Source of the DNA: Betaproteobacteria bacterium | GTDB lineage: Bacteria; Pseudomonadota; Gammaproteobacteria; Burkholderiales; Burkholderiaceae_C | NCBI GenBank assembly: GCA_009918225.1 | Contig: RGEP01000130.1 | Span: 1-5,467, forward strand | Direction of reading: 5' to 3' | Length of the DNA stretch: 5,467 nucleotides | In this document: positions 1 to 5,440 of the stretch, piece after piece | Numbering within the stretch: position 1 is the stretch's first letter | Layout: every line of letters begins with the position of its first letter | Translations under genes and position numbers: made by a program | The notes under the pieces: model-generated | The model's database searches: none | Told to the model about the DNA's origin: nothing | Seen by the model: only the letters and a program-made list of their open reading frames with translations

Positions 1-782
1 GAACAACGGCAGGCAAACCGGGGCCGCAGCGGTTCGAAGTGGCGCACATCTTCTTCCCAGAACAGGCGGCGCAAGATGGTCTCGGCATCCAGGCCCAGCA
101 GTTCCTCTTTGGTCAGCGTGGCCGCCAGGTGCGCCAGGCGATTGAAGTCTTCGGACTGGCCAATCGCATCCTCGTCCCGTTTCCAGTTTGACCCGCCCAA
201 ATTGCCTTCACCGCCCACCGGTAGGCGTTGAATCAGCAGACCTGCAGCCACGTGGTCGTTGGCTGCCAGGACCAGACGCGTGTCCAGTTGCTCGGACTGC
301 AGCATGTAGTGCTCCAAGACCTCGGAGAGGTTCTGCAGCGGCTCACGCTGGTCACCGTGCAGCGGCACCACGCCTTGATAGGGTTGTTGGCCGGGTAAGC
401 GGTCTTTGGGGTCCAAGGTAATGGCGCAACGCCCTTGGCCATGCACATTGAGCAGGGCCTCCAAGCGCGCGCCTTCGGAAACGGGGCCTTGTACTGTGGC
501 CGTGGCCCGAAAACTCAGGTCGGGCTGCACTTCGGCCACCGCCAAGCGCACCGGCCCATCGCCTTGCATCTGCAAGATGAGGGCGCCGTTGAACTTGATG
601 TTCGACTGCATCAACACCCCAGCAGCGGCCATCTCCCCAAGCAGGCCACGCACCGGCTCTGGATAGGCGCCCGACTCGGCCTGCCCGCGGCGCTTCAGCA
701 GGTCTTGCCAGGACTCGGTCAAGCGGACCAACATTCCGCGCACCGGCAGGCCCTCGAACAGGAATTTGCGCAACTCGCTCAT
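1..782 (-). CDS. hslO: Hsp33 redox-regulated chaperone HslO (3' end beyond window)
   Basis: Hsp33 is a cytoplasmic holdase chaperone. It is switched on when oxidation (peroxide plus unfolding stress, HOCl) releases zinc from a C-terminal four-cysteine centre. I translated the minus strand by hand from ATG at 782-780: 260 full codons with no stop or frameshift, beginning MSELRKFLFEGLPVRGMLVR. Seen in the protein: the N-terminal fold segment with MAAAGVLMQSNIKFNGALILQ (about residues 50-70), the family hallmark HYMLQSEQLDT (158-168), the linker-region helix with LFWEEDVRHFEP (240-251), and FACRC (256-260). The last is the first half of the CxC...CxxC zinc motif; the CxxC lies beyond the left edge. 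Full-length members are around 290-330 residues, so roughly 30-60 are missing here because of the window edge, not a mutation. No Shine-Dalgarno precedes the ATG, but TAGAAT lies 6 nt upstream. The gene diverges from the DUF455 gene. Identity is secure from motif order. Confidence 0.94.
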   Translation of the reverse strand, partial: MSELRKFLFEGLPVRGMLVRLTESWQDLLKRRGQAESGAYPEPVRGLLGEMAAAGVLMQSNIKFNGALILQMQGDGPVRLAVAEVQPDLSFRATATVQGPVSEGARLEALLNVHGQGRCAITLDPKDRLPGQQPYQGVVPLHGDQREPLQNLSEVLEHYMLQSEQLDTRLVLAANDHVAAGLLIQRLPVGGEGNLGGSNWKRDEDAIGQSEDFNRLAHLAATLTKEELLGLDAETILRRLFWEEDVRHFEPLRPRFACRC

Positions 783-795
783 GCGATGATTCTAG
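783..795 (-). promoter_or_regulatory. Putative leaderless-type -10 element for hslO
   Basis: On the minus strand CTAGAATCA (795-787) precedes the hslO ATG. TAGAAT (794-789) matches the sigma-70 -10 consensus TATAAT at 5 of 6 positions, and the spacer to the ATG is 6 nt, so transcription would be expected to begin at or next to the A of ATG. No Shine-Dalgarno is present. I find no convincing -35 at 16-18 nt spacing, which weakens the call. The same 9-mer at the same distance precedes queG in this window, which strengthens it. Confidence 0.45.
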
Positions 796-797
796 GG

Positions 798-1613
798 ATG
801 GACATGCGCGAGCGTGCGCTGCAGGCCTTGTTGCAGCGTGAACCCGATGAAAAGGCGGCGGCCGTCACGGCCCTGCACGAAGCCTGGCTGGCCCACGCCT
901 TGGAGCTCAGGCCTGAGGCGCAGCTGCGAGAACCCCTGGACGCGCACGGCCGCAGTGCCCTGCCCGGCCGCCCAGACCGCCCCCTTCTGGTCTTGCCTCG
1001 CGACCTGCCCCCGCGTTCACCGCAAACGGCTGAAGGCCATGCCGCCCTGATCCATGCAGTGGCGCACATCGAATTCAACGCCATCAACCTGGCCCTGGAT
1101 GCGGTCTGGCGATTTTCAGGACTGCCGGCAGACTTCTATGGCGATTGGCTGCGCGTGGCCCGTGAAGAAGCCCTGCATTTCAGCCTCTTGCAGGCACACC
1201 TGCGCACCCTGGGCCATGCATACGGAGACTTTGAAGCCCATGACGGGCTTTGGATGATGACGGCCCGAACATCCGAGGACGTGCTGGCCCGCATGGCCTT
1301 GGTGCCACGGCTGTTGGAGGCGCGGGGGCTGGACGCCACACCCCCCATGCAGGCGCGCTTGGCGCGAGCGGGCGACCACCGGGCGGTGGAAATCCTGACG
1401 CTCATCCTGCGCGATGAGGTGGGCCATGTCGAGGTCGGCAACCGCTGGTATCGCCATCTGTGCGCACAACGGGGTCTGGACCCCCTGATGCACTTCAGGT
1501 CATTGGCCGCTCAACACGGTGCACCGCGCCTGAAACCGCCCTTCAACCTGGAGGCCCGCCGCCGAGCCGGCTTCGAAGAGGCCGAGCTCGACGAGTTGCA
1601 CCGGCTGTCCTAG
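798..1613 (+). CDS. Ferritin-like DUF455 family protein (putative diiron protein)
   Basis: This encodes a 271-residue soluble protein of the DUF455 ferritin-like family (PF04305), recognised from its character; the cellular role of the family is not established. It shows the layout of a four-helix diiron carboxylate protein. The likely ligands in order are Glu92 in HAVAHIEFNAI (86-96), the ExxH of REEALHF (Glu124, His127), Glu198 in AVEIL, and the ExxH of RDEVGHVEV (Glu207, His210). The N-terminal 75 residues form a helical and Pro-rich lead-in, and there is no signal peptide or membrane segment. The frame is open far upstream (to 435), but that part is antisense to hslO. ATG at 798 gives MDMRERALQALL, which fits the family N-terminus. 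ATG at 804 is better spaced from AGGG (794-797), and ATG at 786 is also possible. The gene ends 51 bp before convergent xerD. MiaE-type tRNA hydroxylases share this fold, but nothing here proves that activity. Confidence 0.88.
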   Translation: MDMRERALQALLQREPDEKAAAVTALHEAWLAHALELRPEAQLREPLDAHGRSALPGRPDRPLLVLPRDLPPRSPQTAEGHAALIHAVAHIEFNAINLALDAVWRFSGLPADFYGDWLRVAREEALHFSLLQAHLRTLGHAYGDFEAHDGLWMMTARTSEDVLARMALVPRLLEARGLDATPPMQARLARAGDHRAVEILTLILRDEVGHVEVGNRWYRHLCAQRGLDPLMHFRSLAAQHGAPRLKPPFNLEARRRAGFEEAELDELHRLS

Positions 1614-1637
1614 AGGCGTGATGCCACCTCGGGGCGC

Positions 1638-1666
1638 AGGCCACAGGCCCACTGGGCTGGCGGCCT
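1638..1666. terminator. Weak dyad between convergent DUF455 gene and xerD
   Basis: AGGCC (1638-1642) can pair with GGCCT (1662-1666), and inside it GCCC (1647-1650) pairs with GGGC (1654-1657) around a 3-nt loop. An alternative pairing is GCCA (1640-1643) with TGGC (1658-1661). The dyad sits in the 51-bp gap where two genes converge and reaches into the xerD stop codon, so it could end either transcript. There is no T-tract on either strand, so it is not a classical intrinsic terminator. Confidence 0.25.
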
Positions 1667-2639
1667 AGCCGCGCGGATGATGCTGTTGATGCAGCTGGCG
1701 CAGGCGCTCGCGGGCCACGTGGGTGTAGATGGTCGTGGTGGAGATGTCTGCATGGCCCAGCAGCATTTGCACCACCCGCAGGTCTGCGCCATGGTTCAGC
1801 AAGTGGGTGGCAAAGGCGTGGCGCAGGGTGTGCGGAGACAGCGGCACCTGAACGCCGGCCTTCAAGGCGTGCTGCTTGACCAAGGTCCAGAACATTTGAC
1901 GCGTCATCGGACCGCCGCGCGCGGTGACAAACAGCGCCTCGGTGGGCTGGCCCTTCAGGATCAAGGGCCGAGCTTCCTCCAGGTAACGCAAGATCCAGCG
2001 CCGTGCCTCGTCGCCAAAGGGCACCAGGCGTTCGCGAGCACCCTTGCCCATCACCTTCAACACGCCGTCCTGCAGGCCCAGCTGAACCGTTTTCAGGCCC
2101 ACCAATTCCGTCACCCGCAGCCCGCTGGCATACATCAGCTCCAGCATCGCGCGGTCGCGCAGACCCAGGGGCTGGGCCAAATCTGGCGCGTCCAACAGCG
2201 CCTGCACTTGGGGCTCGCTCAAGGTCTTGGGCACGCGAAGCGCCTGTCGGCTGCTGCCCATCTTCAAAGTCGGGTCCTGGGCGATCAGGTGTTCCCGCAA
2301 GGCCCAGCGGAAAAAGCGCTTGAAAACGGTGGTACGCCGGTTCACCGTGGCGGCGCGAGACCCGGCGTGGCGGGCCGCCATGTAGGCGAGCAATTGTGAT
2401 TCCGTGGTGCTCAGAATGCCCACCCCTGCAGGGTGGGCCTCATGCCACCACAGGGCGTACAGCTGCAAGTCGCGCCGGTACGCCGCCAGTGTCAAGGGGC
2501 TCAGACCGTCTTCCAGCCAAAGCGCATCGAGAAAGCGGTCCAGGGCATTGGCAGAAGCCGGCGGGGTGCCCCGCCGTGCTTCAGCGCTGGCCTCAGTCGA
2601 GCTTGAGCTTTTGCTCGGCGACCACTTTCTTGTAGACAT
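1665..2639 (-). CDS. xerD: Site-specific tyrosine recombinase XerD
   Basis: XerD works with XerC at the chromosomal dif site, under FtsK control, to resolve chromosome dimers before division. The 324-residue protein has an N-terminal SAM-like core-binding domain (about 31-120, with RFLDALWLEDGL and AAYRRDL) and a C-terminal catalytic domain (about 136-320). All catalytic residues are present: Arg175 (ASGLR), Lys199 (GKG), His270 and Arg273 (SPHTLRHAFATHLL), His296 (LLGH) and Tyr305 (IYTHV). Spacing matches E. coli XerD with a shift of 26-27. The ending LRQLHQQHHPRG is nearly identical to that of E. coli XerD and separates it from XerC and phage integrases. It is about 26 residues longer than the 298-residue E. 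coli protein because of a Ser-rich N-terminal extension. ATG at 2639 is the only ATG, GTG or TTG in frame before the conserved domain. AAGG (2652-2649) lies 9 nt upstream. The start is inside tctC (47-bp overlap), so co-transcription is likely. Confidence 0.97.
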   Translation of the reverse strand: MSTRKWSPSKSSSSTEASAEARRGTPPASANALDRFLDALWLEDGLSPLTLAAYRRDLQLYALWWHEAHPAGVGILSTTESQLLAYMAARHAGSRAATVNRRTTVFKRFFRWALREHLIAQDPTLKMGSSRQALRVPKTLSEPQVQALLDAPDLAQPLGLRDRAMLELMYASGLRVTELVGLKTVQLGLQDGVLKVMGKGARERLVPFGDEARRWILRYLEEARPLILKGQPTEALFVTARGGPMTRQMFWTLVKQHALKAGVQVPLSPHTLRHAFATHLLNHGADLRVVQMLLGHADISTTTIYTHVARERLRQLHQQHHPRG

Positions 2640-3576
2640 CGAACTCGGCCTTGATCTGGTCGGCGAATTGGGCGGGGGTGTTGCCGATGATCAGAGAGCC
2701 GGTGTCTTCGATGCGCTTGCGCACCGACGGGTCTTCCAACACCTTGCGTACCGCGGCGTTCACCTTGTCCACCACCTCTTTGGGCATGCCCTTGGGTCCC
2801 AGGATGCCGTAGTAGGCCATGCGGTTGACCGGCTCCAGGCCGACTTCCTTGAAAGTCGGCACATTGGGCAGTTGGGCCAGTCGCTGGGGAGCGGCCACCA
2901 CCATCGGCACCAGGCGGTTGTCCTTGATGAAGGGCAAGGCCGAGGGCATGTTGTCGAAGATCATCGGCACCTGGCCCGCCACGGTGTCGTTCAACGCAGG
3001 GCCTGCGCCGCGATAGGGGATGTGCAGCACAAAGGTGTTGGACAGGCTCTTGTAGAGCTCCATCTGCAGGTGGCCGATGCCGCCCGTTCCTGAACTGGCG
3101 TAGCTGTACTTGCCCGGAGACTTCTTCAGCTCGGCCAGGAAGCCTGCGTAATCGCGTGCCGGAAAGCTTGGATGCACGGCGATCACATTGGGCGTGGCCG
3201 CAATGTTGATGACCGGTGTGAAGTCGCCAATGGGGTCGTAGCCGATACGGGCATTGATGGCCGGGTTGGCTGCCGTGGTCGACACCGTCGCCATGCCCAA
3301 GACATGGCCATCAGCCGGTGCACGAACGACCTCGAGTGCTCCCACCGATCCGCCGCCACCGGCGCGGTTTTCCACCACCACATTGCCCCCAAGGGCTGCA
3401 CCGAGCTTTTCAGCCACGATGCGGGCCACGATGTCGGTGGTGCCGCCCGGCGCAAATGGCACGATCAAGCGCACCGGCTTGCTCGGATAGGCCGCCTGCG
3501 CCCAGGAGGCTGCCGGTGCGGCAGTCAAGGCCGCCAGCGCTGCCAGGGACAAAAGCTTGAGGGTGTGACGCTTCAT
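2593..3576 (-). CDS. Bug/TctC-family tripartite tricarboxylate transporter substrate-binding protein
   Basis: This is a periplasmic extracytoplasmic binding protein of the TctC (Bug) family, which captures small carboxylates or related solutes. In complete systems it delivers them to the TctA/TctB membrane permease. The 327-residue precursor starts MKRHTLK, followed by an Ala/Leu-rich hydrophobic stretch and a likely signal peptidase I site near residues 26-28 (SWAQA, then AYPSKPVRLIVPF). There is no lipobox cysteine. Family motifs seen are PFAPGGTTDIVAR (40-52), VVENRAGGGGSVGA (67-80), YASSGTGGIGHLQ (159-171) and HIPYRGAGPALNDTVAGQV (185-203). Length is typical. The start is supported by GGAG (3588-3585), 8 nt before the ATG. 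No TctA or TctB gene is in the window, so this looks like one of the many orphan Bug proteins of Burkholderiales, and its ligand cannot be read from sequence. It lies between queG and xerD on the same strand and its 3' end contains the xerD start. Confidence 0.95.
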   Translation of the reverse strand: MKRHTLKLLSLAALAALTAAPAASWAQAAYPSKPVRLIVPFAPGGTTDIVARIVAEKLGAALGGNVVVENRAGGGGSVGALEVVRAPADGHVLGMATVSTTAANPAINARIGYDPIGDFTPVINIAATPNVIAVHPSFPARDYAGFLAELKKSPGKYSYASSGTGGIGHLQMELYKSLSNTFVLHIPYRGAGPALNDTVAGQVPMIFDNMPSALPFIKDNRLVPMVVAAPQRLAQLPNVPTFKEVGLEPVNRMAYYGILGPKGMPKEVVDKVNAAVRKVLEDPSVRKRIEDTGSLIIGNTPAQFADQIKAEFDVYKKVVAEQKLKLD

Positions 3577-3584
3577 GCGAGAGG

Positions 3585-3588
3585 CTCC
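3585..3588 (-). promoter_or_regulatory. Shine-Dalgarno of the tctC/bug gene
   Basis: GGAG on the minus strand with 8 nt to the ATG at 3576. It fixes the start of the binding protein and contrasts with hslO and queG, which have no such site. Confidence 0.7.
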
Positions 3589-3606
3589 AAAAATGCGAAT
3601 CGCGGG

Positions 3607-3635
3607 ATTATGGTGGCCGCCTGCGAAGTCCCCAA
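3607..3635 (-). promoter_or_regulatory. Candidate sigma-70 promoter of tctC/bug
   Basis: On the minus strand TTGGGG (3635-3630) is followed after 17 nt by CATAAT (3612-3607). The -10 matches TATAAT at 5 of 6 positions and the -35 keeps the TTG of TTGACA. Initiation near position 3600 would give a leader of about 24 nt containing the GGAG site. The promoter lies between the hairpins at 3641-3689 and the gene, so tctC and probably xerD could be transcribed independently of queG. Assigned by eye only. Confidence 0.5.
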
Positions 3636-3640
3636 CCGCA

Positions 3641-3663
3641 AGCCCCCTAGCCCATCGGGGGCT
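3641..3663 (-). terminator. GC-rich hairpin downstream of queG, possible terminator
   Basis: AGCCCCC (3641-3647) pairs perfectly with GGGGGCT (3657-3663) around a 9-nt loop. It lies about 90-110 bp past the queG stop and just upstream of the candidate tctC promoter, the expected place for a terminator separating the two units. Read on the minus strand the stem is followed by TGCGGTTG, so the U-tract is poor. It may act with Rho or with the neighbouring hairpin. Confidence 0.4.
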
Positions 3664-3667
3664 CGAC

Positions 3668-3689
3668 AGGGCACCCTAGGGGTCGCCCT
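3668..3689. repeat. Second hairpin in the queG-tctC gap
   Basis: AGGGC (3668-3672) pairs with GCCCT (3685-3689), and ACCC (3673-3676) pairs with GGGT (3680-3683) around a TAG loop, with one bulged C at 3684: nine pairs in total. It is only 4 nt from the hairpin at 3641-3663. CTAGGGG (3676-3682) is also fully complementary to CCCCTAG (3644-3650) of that hairpin, so the two could form a mutually exclusive alternative fold. The function is unknown; a bipartite transcription stop after queG is the simplest idea. Confidence 0.45.
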
Positions 3690-3691
3690 AA

Positions 3692-3737
3692 TGATCACCT
3701 GCATGATCGCCTTGATGACCGACCCCGGCGATCGCCC
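3692..3737. repeat. Short degenerate TGATC-type direct repeats after queG
   Basis: The plus strand reads TGATCACCT (3692-3700), TGATCGCCT (3704-3712), TGATGACCG (3713-3721) and CGATCGCCC (3729-3737). These are four related 9-mers just downstream of the queG stop. The first two match at 8 of 9 positions. They lie roughly 55-100 bp upstream of the candidate tctC -35, so they could be a regulator binding array or simply decayed sequence. No known motif was recognised. Confidence 0.3.
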
Positions 3738-3751
3738 GCGGGGCAGCGCCC

Positions 3752-4966
3752 TCAACCGCCCTGAGCCAAGGCCCATTCGATGTGCTCCCGAACCAGGGGC
3801 GCGGCGGTGGGGTGCGCGGCCTCAAGCGCAGCGCGTGCGGCAGCCACCCACGCCGAAGAAGGTGCCGACGCAGCCGCGGACGTGGTGGGGTCCAGGGGCT
3901 CAGCGGCGCTTCTCAATCCATTGCCCAGGGCCACAGCCAGGTTGCGGCGCCAACGTTCGTAGCCGATACGCCGTATGGCGCTGCCCTCGGTGTGGCGCAG
4001 GAAGTCGGATTCGCTCCAGGCCCACAGCGCCAACAGGTCGGGATCGCGCAAGGCAGGCCGCTCCCGAAAGTCGGGGATGGCGCTGCGCTGCGCATACTTG
4101 TTCCAGGGACACACCAATTGGCAGTCGTCGCACCCATAGATGCGGTTGCCCATCAGCGGCCGCAGTTCGAGCTCGATCGGCCCGGGATGCTCGATGGTGA
4201 GGTAGCTGATGCACCGCCTTGCGTCCAAACGGTAGGGCGCGACGATGGCACCGGTGGGGCAGGCTTGCAGGCAGGCGCTGCACTGTCCGCAGTGCTCACT
4301 GATCGCAGGCGTCAAGGGCAAGGGCAGGTCGACGAAGAGCTCGCCCAGGAAGAACATCGAGCCCCCTGCTCGATTCAGGAGCAGGGTGTGCTTGCCCCGC
4401 CAGCCCAGACCGCTTCGCTGGGCCAACTCCACCTCAGCCACCGGGGCCGAATCGGTGAAGGCCCGGTGTCCAAATGGCCCAATGCGCGCCTGCAGGCCTT
4501 CGGCCAAGCGGGCCAGCCGATGACGCAAGACCTTGTGGTAGTCGCGCCCTCGAGCATAGACCGACACCGTGGCTTGCTCGCCGCGGGCCAGCCGCTCCCA
4601 CTCCATCTGGCGCCAGTCAGTATCGGGTTCGGCATCAGCCCCAGCCTCAGCGATGTAGCCTGGCAGGTAGTCCATGCGGGCCGTGACCACCCGAACCGTT
4701 CCGGGCACCAGCTCAGCGGGGCGCATACGCTTGAGGCCGTGCTCAGCCATGTAGCCCATCGCACCAGCAAACCCGGCCTCCAACCAAGCCAAAAAGCCGG
4801 GCTCGGCGCTGGACAGGTCCACATCGGACACGCCGATCTGTGAGAATCCGAGCGCACGCGCATCGGCCTGCAGTTGAGACCAAATGGCCTGTGGCTGCAG
4901 CCGGGCTTGCTCACCTTGCGAGGGAGGGCCGCCGCTGCTTGAACCCTGTGGTGCTCTGTGACGCAT
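3752..4966 (-). CDS. queG: Epoxyqueuosine reductase QueG
   Basis: QueG performs the last step of queuosine synthesis, reducing epoxyqueuosine to queuosine at position 34 of tRNAs with GUN anticodons. It uses cobalamin and two [4Fe-4S] clusters in the cytoplasm. The 404-residue protein shows the N-terminal cobalamin-binding/DUF1730 region (about 28-190) with FTDSAPVAE, where Asp172 matches the family's catalytic Asp. Next comes a ferredoxin-like domain with all eight cysteines: C226, C229, C232 and C236 in CGQCSACLQACP, C252 in RRCISYLTIEH, and C279, C282 and C286 in CDDCQLVCPWNKYA. The C-terminal HEAT-like part includes RRIGYERWRRNLAVALGNG (332-350), then an Ala/Ser-rich linker (about 356-372). 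E. coli QueG has 379 residues; the excess is mainly an N-terminal tail of about 25 residues. No other in-frame ATG, GTG or TTG precedes the domain, so ATG at 4966 is chosen. There is no Shine-Dalgarno, but TAGAAT lies 6 nt upstream. It diverges from tsaE with a 9-bp overlap. Confidence 0.97.
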   Translation of the reverse strand: MRHRAPQGSSSGGPPSQGEQARLQPQAIWSQLQADARALGFSQIGVSDVDLSSAEPGFLAWLEAGFAGAMGYMAEHGLKRMRPAELVPGTVRVVTARMDYLPGYIAEAGADAEPDTDWRQMEWERLARGEQATVSVYARGRDYHKVLRHRLARLAEGLQARIGPFGHRAFTDSAPVAEVELAQRSGLGWRGKHTLLLNRAGGSMFFLGELFVDLPLPLTPAISEHCGQCSACLQACPTGAIVAPYRLDARRCISYLTIEHPGPIELELRPLMGNRIYGCDDCQLVCPWNKYAQRSAIPDFRERPALRDPDLLALWAWSESDFLRHTEGSAIRRIGYERWRRNLAVALGNGLRSAAEPLDPTTSAAASAPSSAWVAAARAALEAAHPTAAPLVREHIEWALAQGG

Positions 4967-5440
4967 AGCCTGATTCTAGAAACCGCCACCCTGCAATGGG
5001 CTGAGGAGGCCGCCTGCGCTCAAGCAGCAGTGGCCTTGGCCAGCGCCAGCCCCCATGACGCGGTGCTGACCTTGGAAGGCGAATTGGGTGCTGGCAAGAC
5101 CACCTTCGTTCGCTATCTGCTGCAGGCCCTGGGTGTGAAGGGACGGGTCAAGAGCCCGACCTATGCGGTGATGGAGTCCTATGACCTGGGGTATCCGGTG
5201 TCGCACTTCGACTTCTACCGCTTCAACGACCCGCAGGAGTGGGAAGAGGCGGGCTTTCGGGATGTCTTCGCCCACCCGGGACTCAAGGTCTGCGAGTGGC
5301 CTCAGAAGGTTCGTGGCCTGATGCCCACAGCCGATCTGGCTCTGGTGCTGCGTGTGCAAGCCCAGGGCACTCGACAGGTTCTGGTGCACGCCTGCAGCCC
5401 TGAAGGGCTGCGCTTGCTTCGCTCGCTGAAGCCCGCATGA
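4958..5440 (+). CDS. tsaE: tRNA t6A37 biosynthesis ATPase TsaE (YjeE)
   Basis: TsaE is the P-loop ATPase that drives the TsaB-TsaD complex during threonylcarbamoylation of A37 in ANN-decoding tRNAs. The 160-residue length is typical. Visible motifs are the Walker A GELGAGKTT (41-49, Lys47 and Thr48), the family motif KSPTYAVMESY (65-75), HFDFYR (83-88, Asp85 in the Walker B-like position) and CEWPQKVRGLMP (112-123), matching the conserved EWP motif. The start is GTG at 4958; an in-frame TGA at 4940 leaves no earlier ATG, GTG or TTG, and the next candidates (GTG or TTG around codons 25-27) would cut the N-terminal strand. No clear Shine-Dalgarno is seen. The first 9 bp overlap divergent queG, and codons 5-8 contain the putative queG -10. 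The stop overlaps the next gene's ATG (ATGA), indicating translational coupling downstream. Confidence 0.96.
   Translation: MTHSLILETATLQWAEEAACAQAAVALASASPHDAVLTLEGELGAGKTTFVRYLLQALGVKGRVKSPTYAVMESYDLGYPVSHFDFYRFNDPQEWEEAGFRDVFAHPGLKVCEWPQKVRGLMPTADLALVLRVQAQGTRQVLVHACSPEGLRLLRSLKPA
4967..4979 (-). promoter_or_regulatory. Putative leaderless-type -10 element for queG
   Basis: On the minus strand CTAGAATCA (4979-4971) precedes the queG ATG. TAGAAT (4978-4973) is a 5 of 6 match to TATAAT and lies exactly 6 nt before the ATG, identical to the hslO arrangement. No Shine-Dalgarno is seen and no good -35 at normal spacing. The element sits inside codons 5-8 of tsaE on the other strand. Confidence 0.45.

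Noticed and set aside
435..797. Upstream in-frame extension of the DUF455 reading frame
   Set aside because: It runs antisense through the 5' half of hslO, has no family similarity, and the conserved DUF455 N-terminus begins at about 798. It is open only because of GC-rich codon bias.
1665..2639. Tyrosine recombinase as a sign of an integrated mobile element
   Set aside because: The C-terminal LRQLHQQHHPRG and catalytic spacing identify housekeeping XerD; no attachment repeats or cargo genes are present.
1677..3093. Plus-strand open frames antisense to xerD and tctC (1677-2399, 2404-3093)
   Set aside because: They are antisense to genes with complete catalytic or family motifs, and their His- and Gln-rich composition is typical of reverse-strand translation.
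3727..3736. GGCGATCGCC perfect palindrome resembling a HIP1 site
   Set aside because: Single copy in a GC-rich sequence; HIP1 is a cyanobacterial repeat and nothing else in the window points there.
3573..3776. 67-codon minus-strand frame covering the queG-tctC gap
   Set aside because: It covers hairpins, repeats and the candidate promoter, has no family resemblance, and overlaps the tctC start. The intergenic reading fits better.
3172..4200. Long plus-strand open frame across the tctC 5' end, the intergenic gap and the queG 3' end
   Set aside because: It spans two well-supported minus-strand genes and a gap, is rich in Arg, Pro and Gly, and has no recognisable motif. A GC-driven shadow.
3782..4843. 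353-codon plus-strand open frame antisense to queG
   Set aside because: Wholly inside queG, which has all eight cysteines and the catalytic Asp. The antisense product shows no domain.
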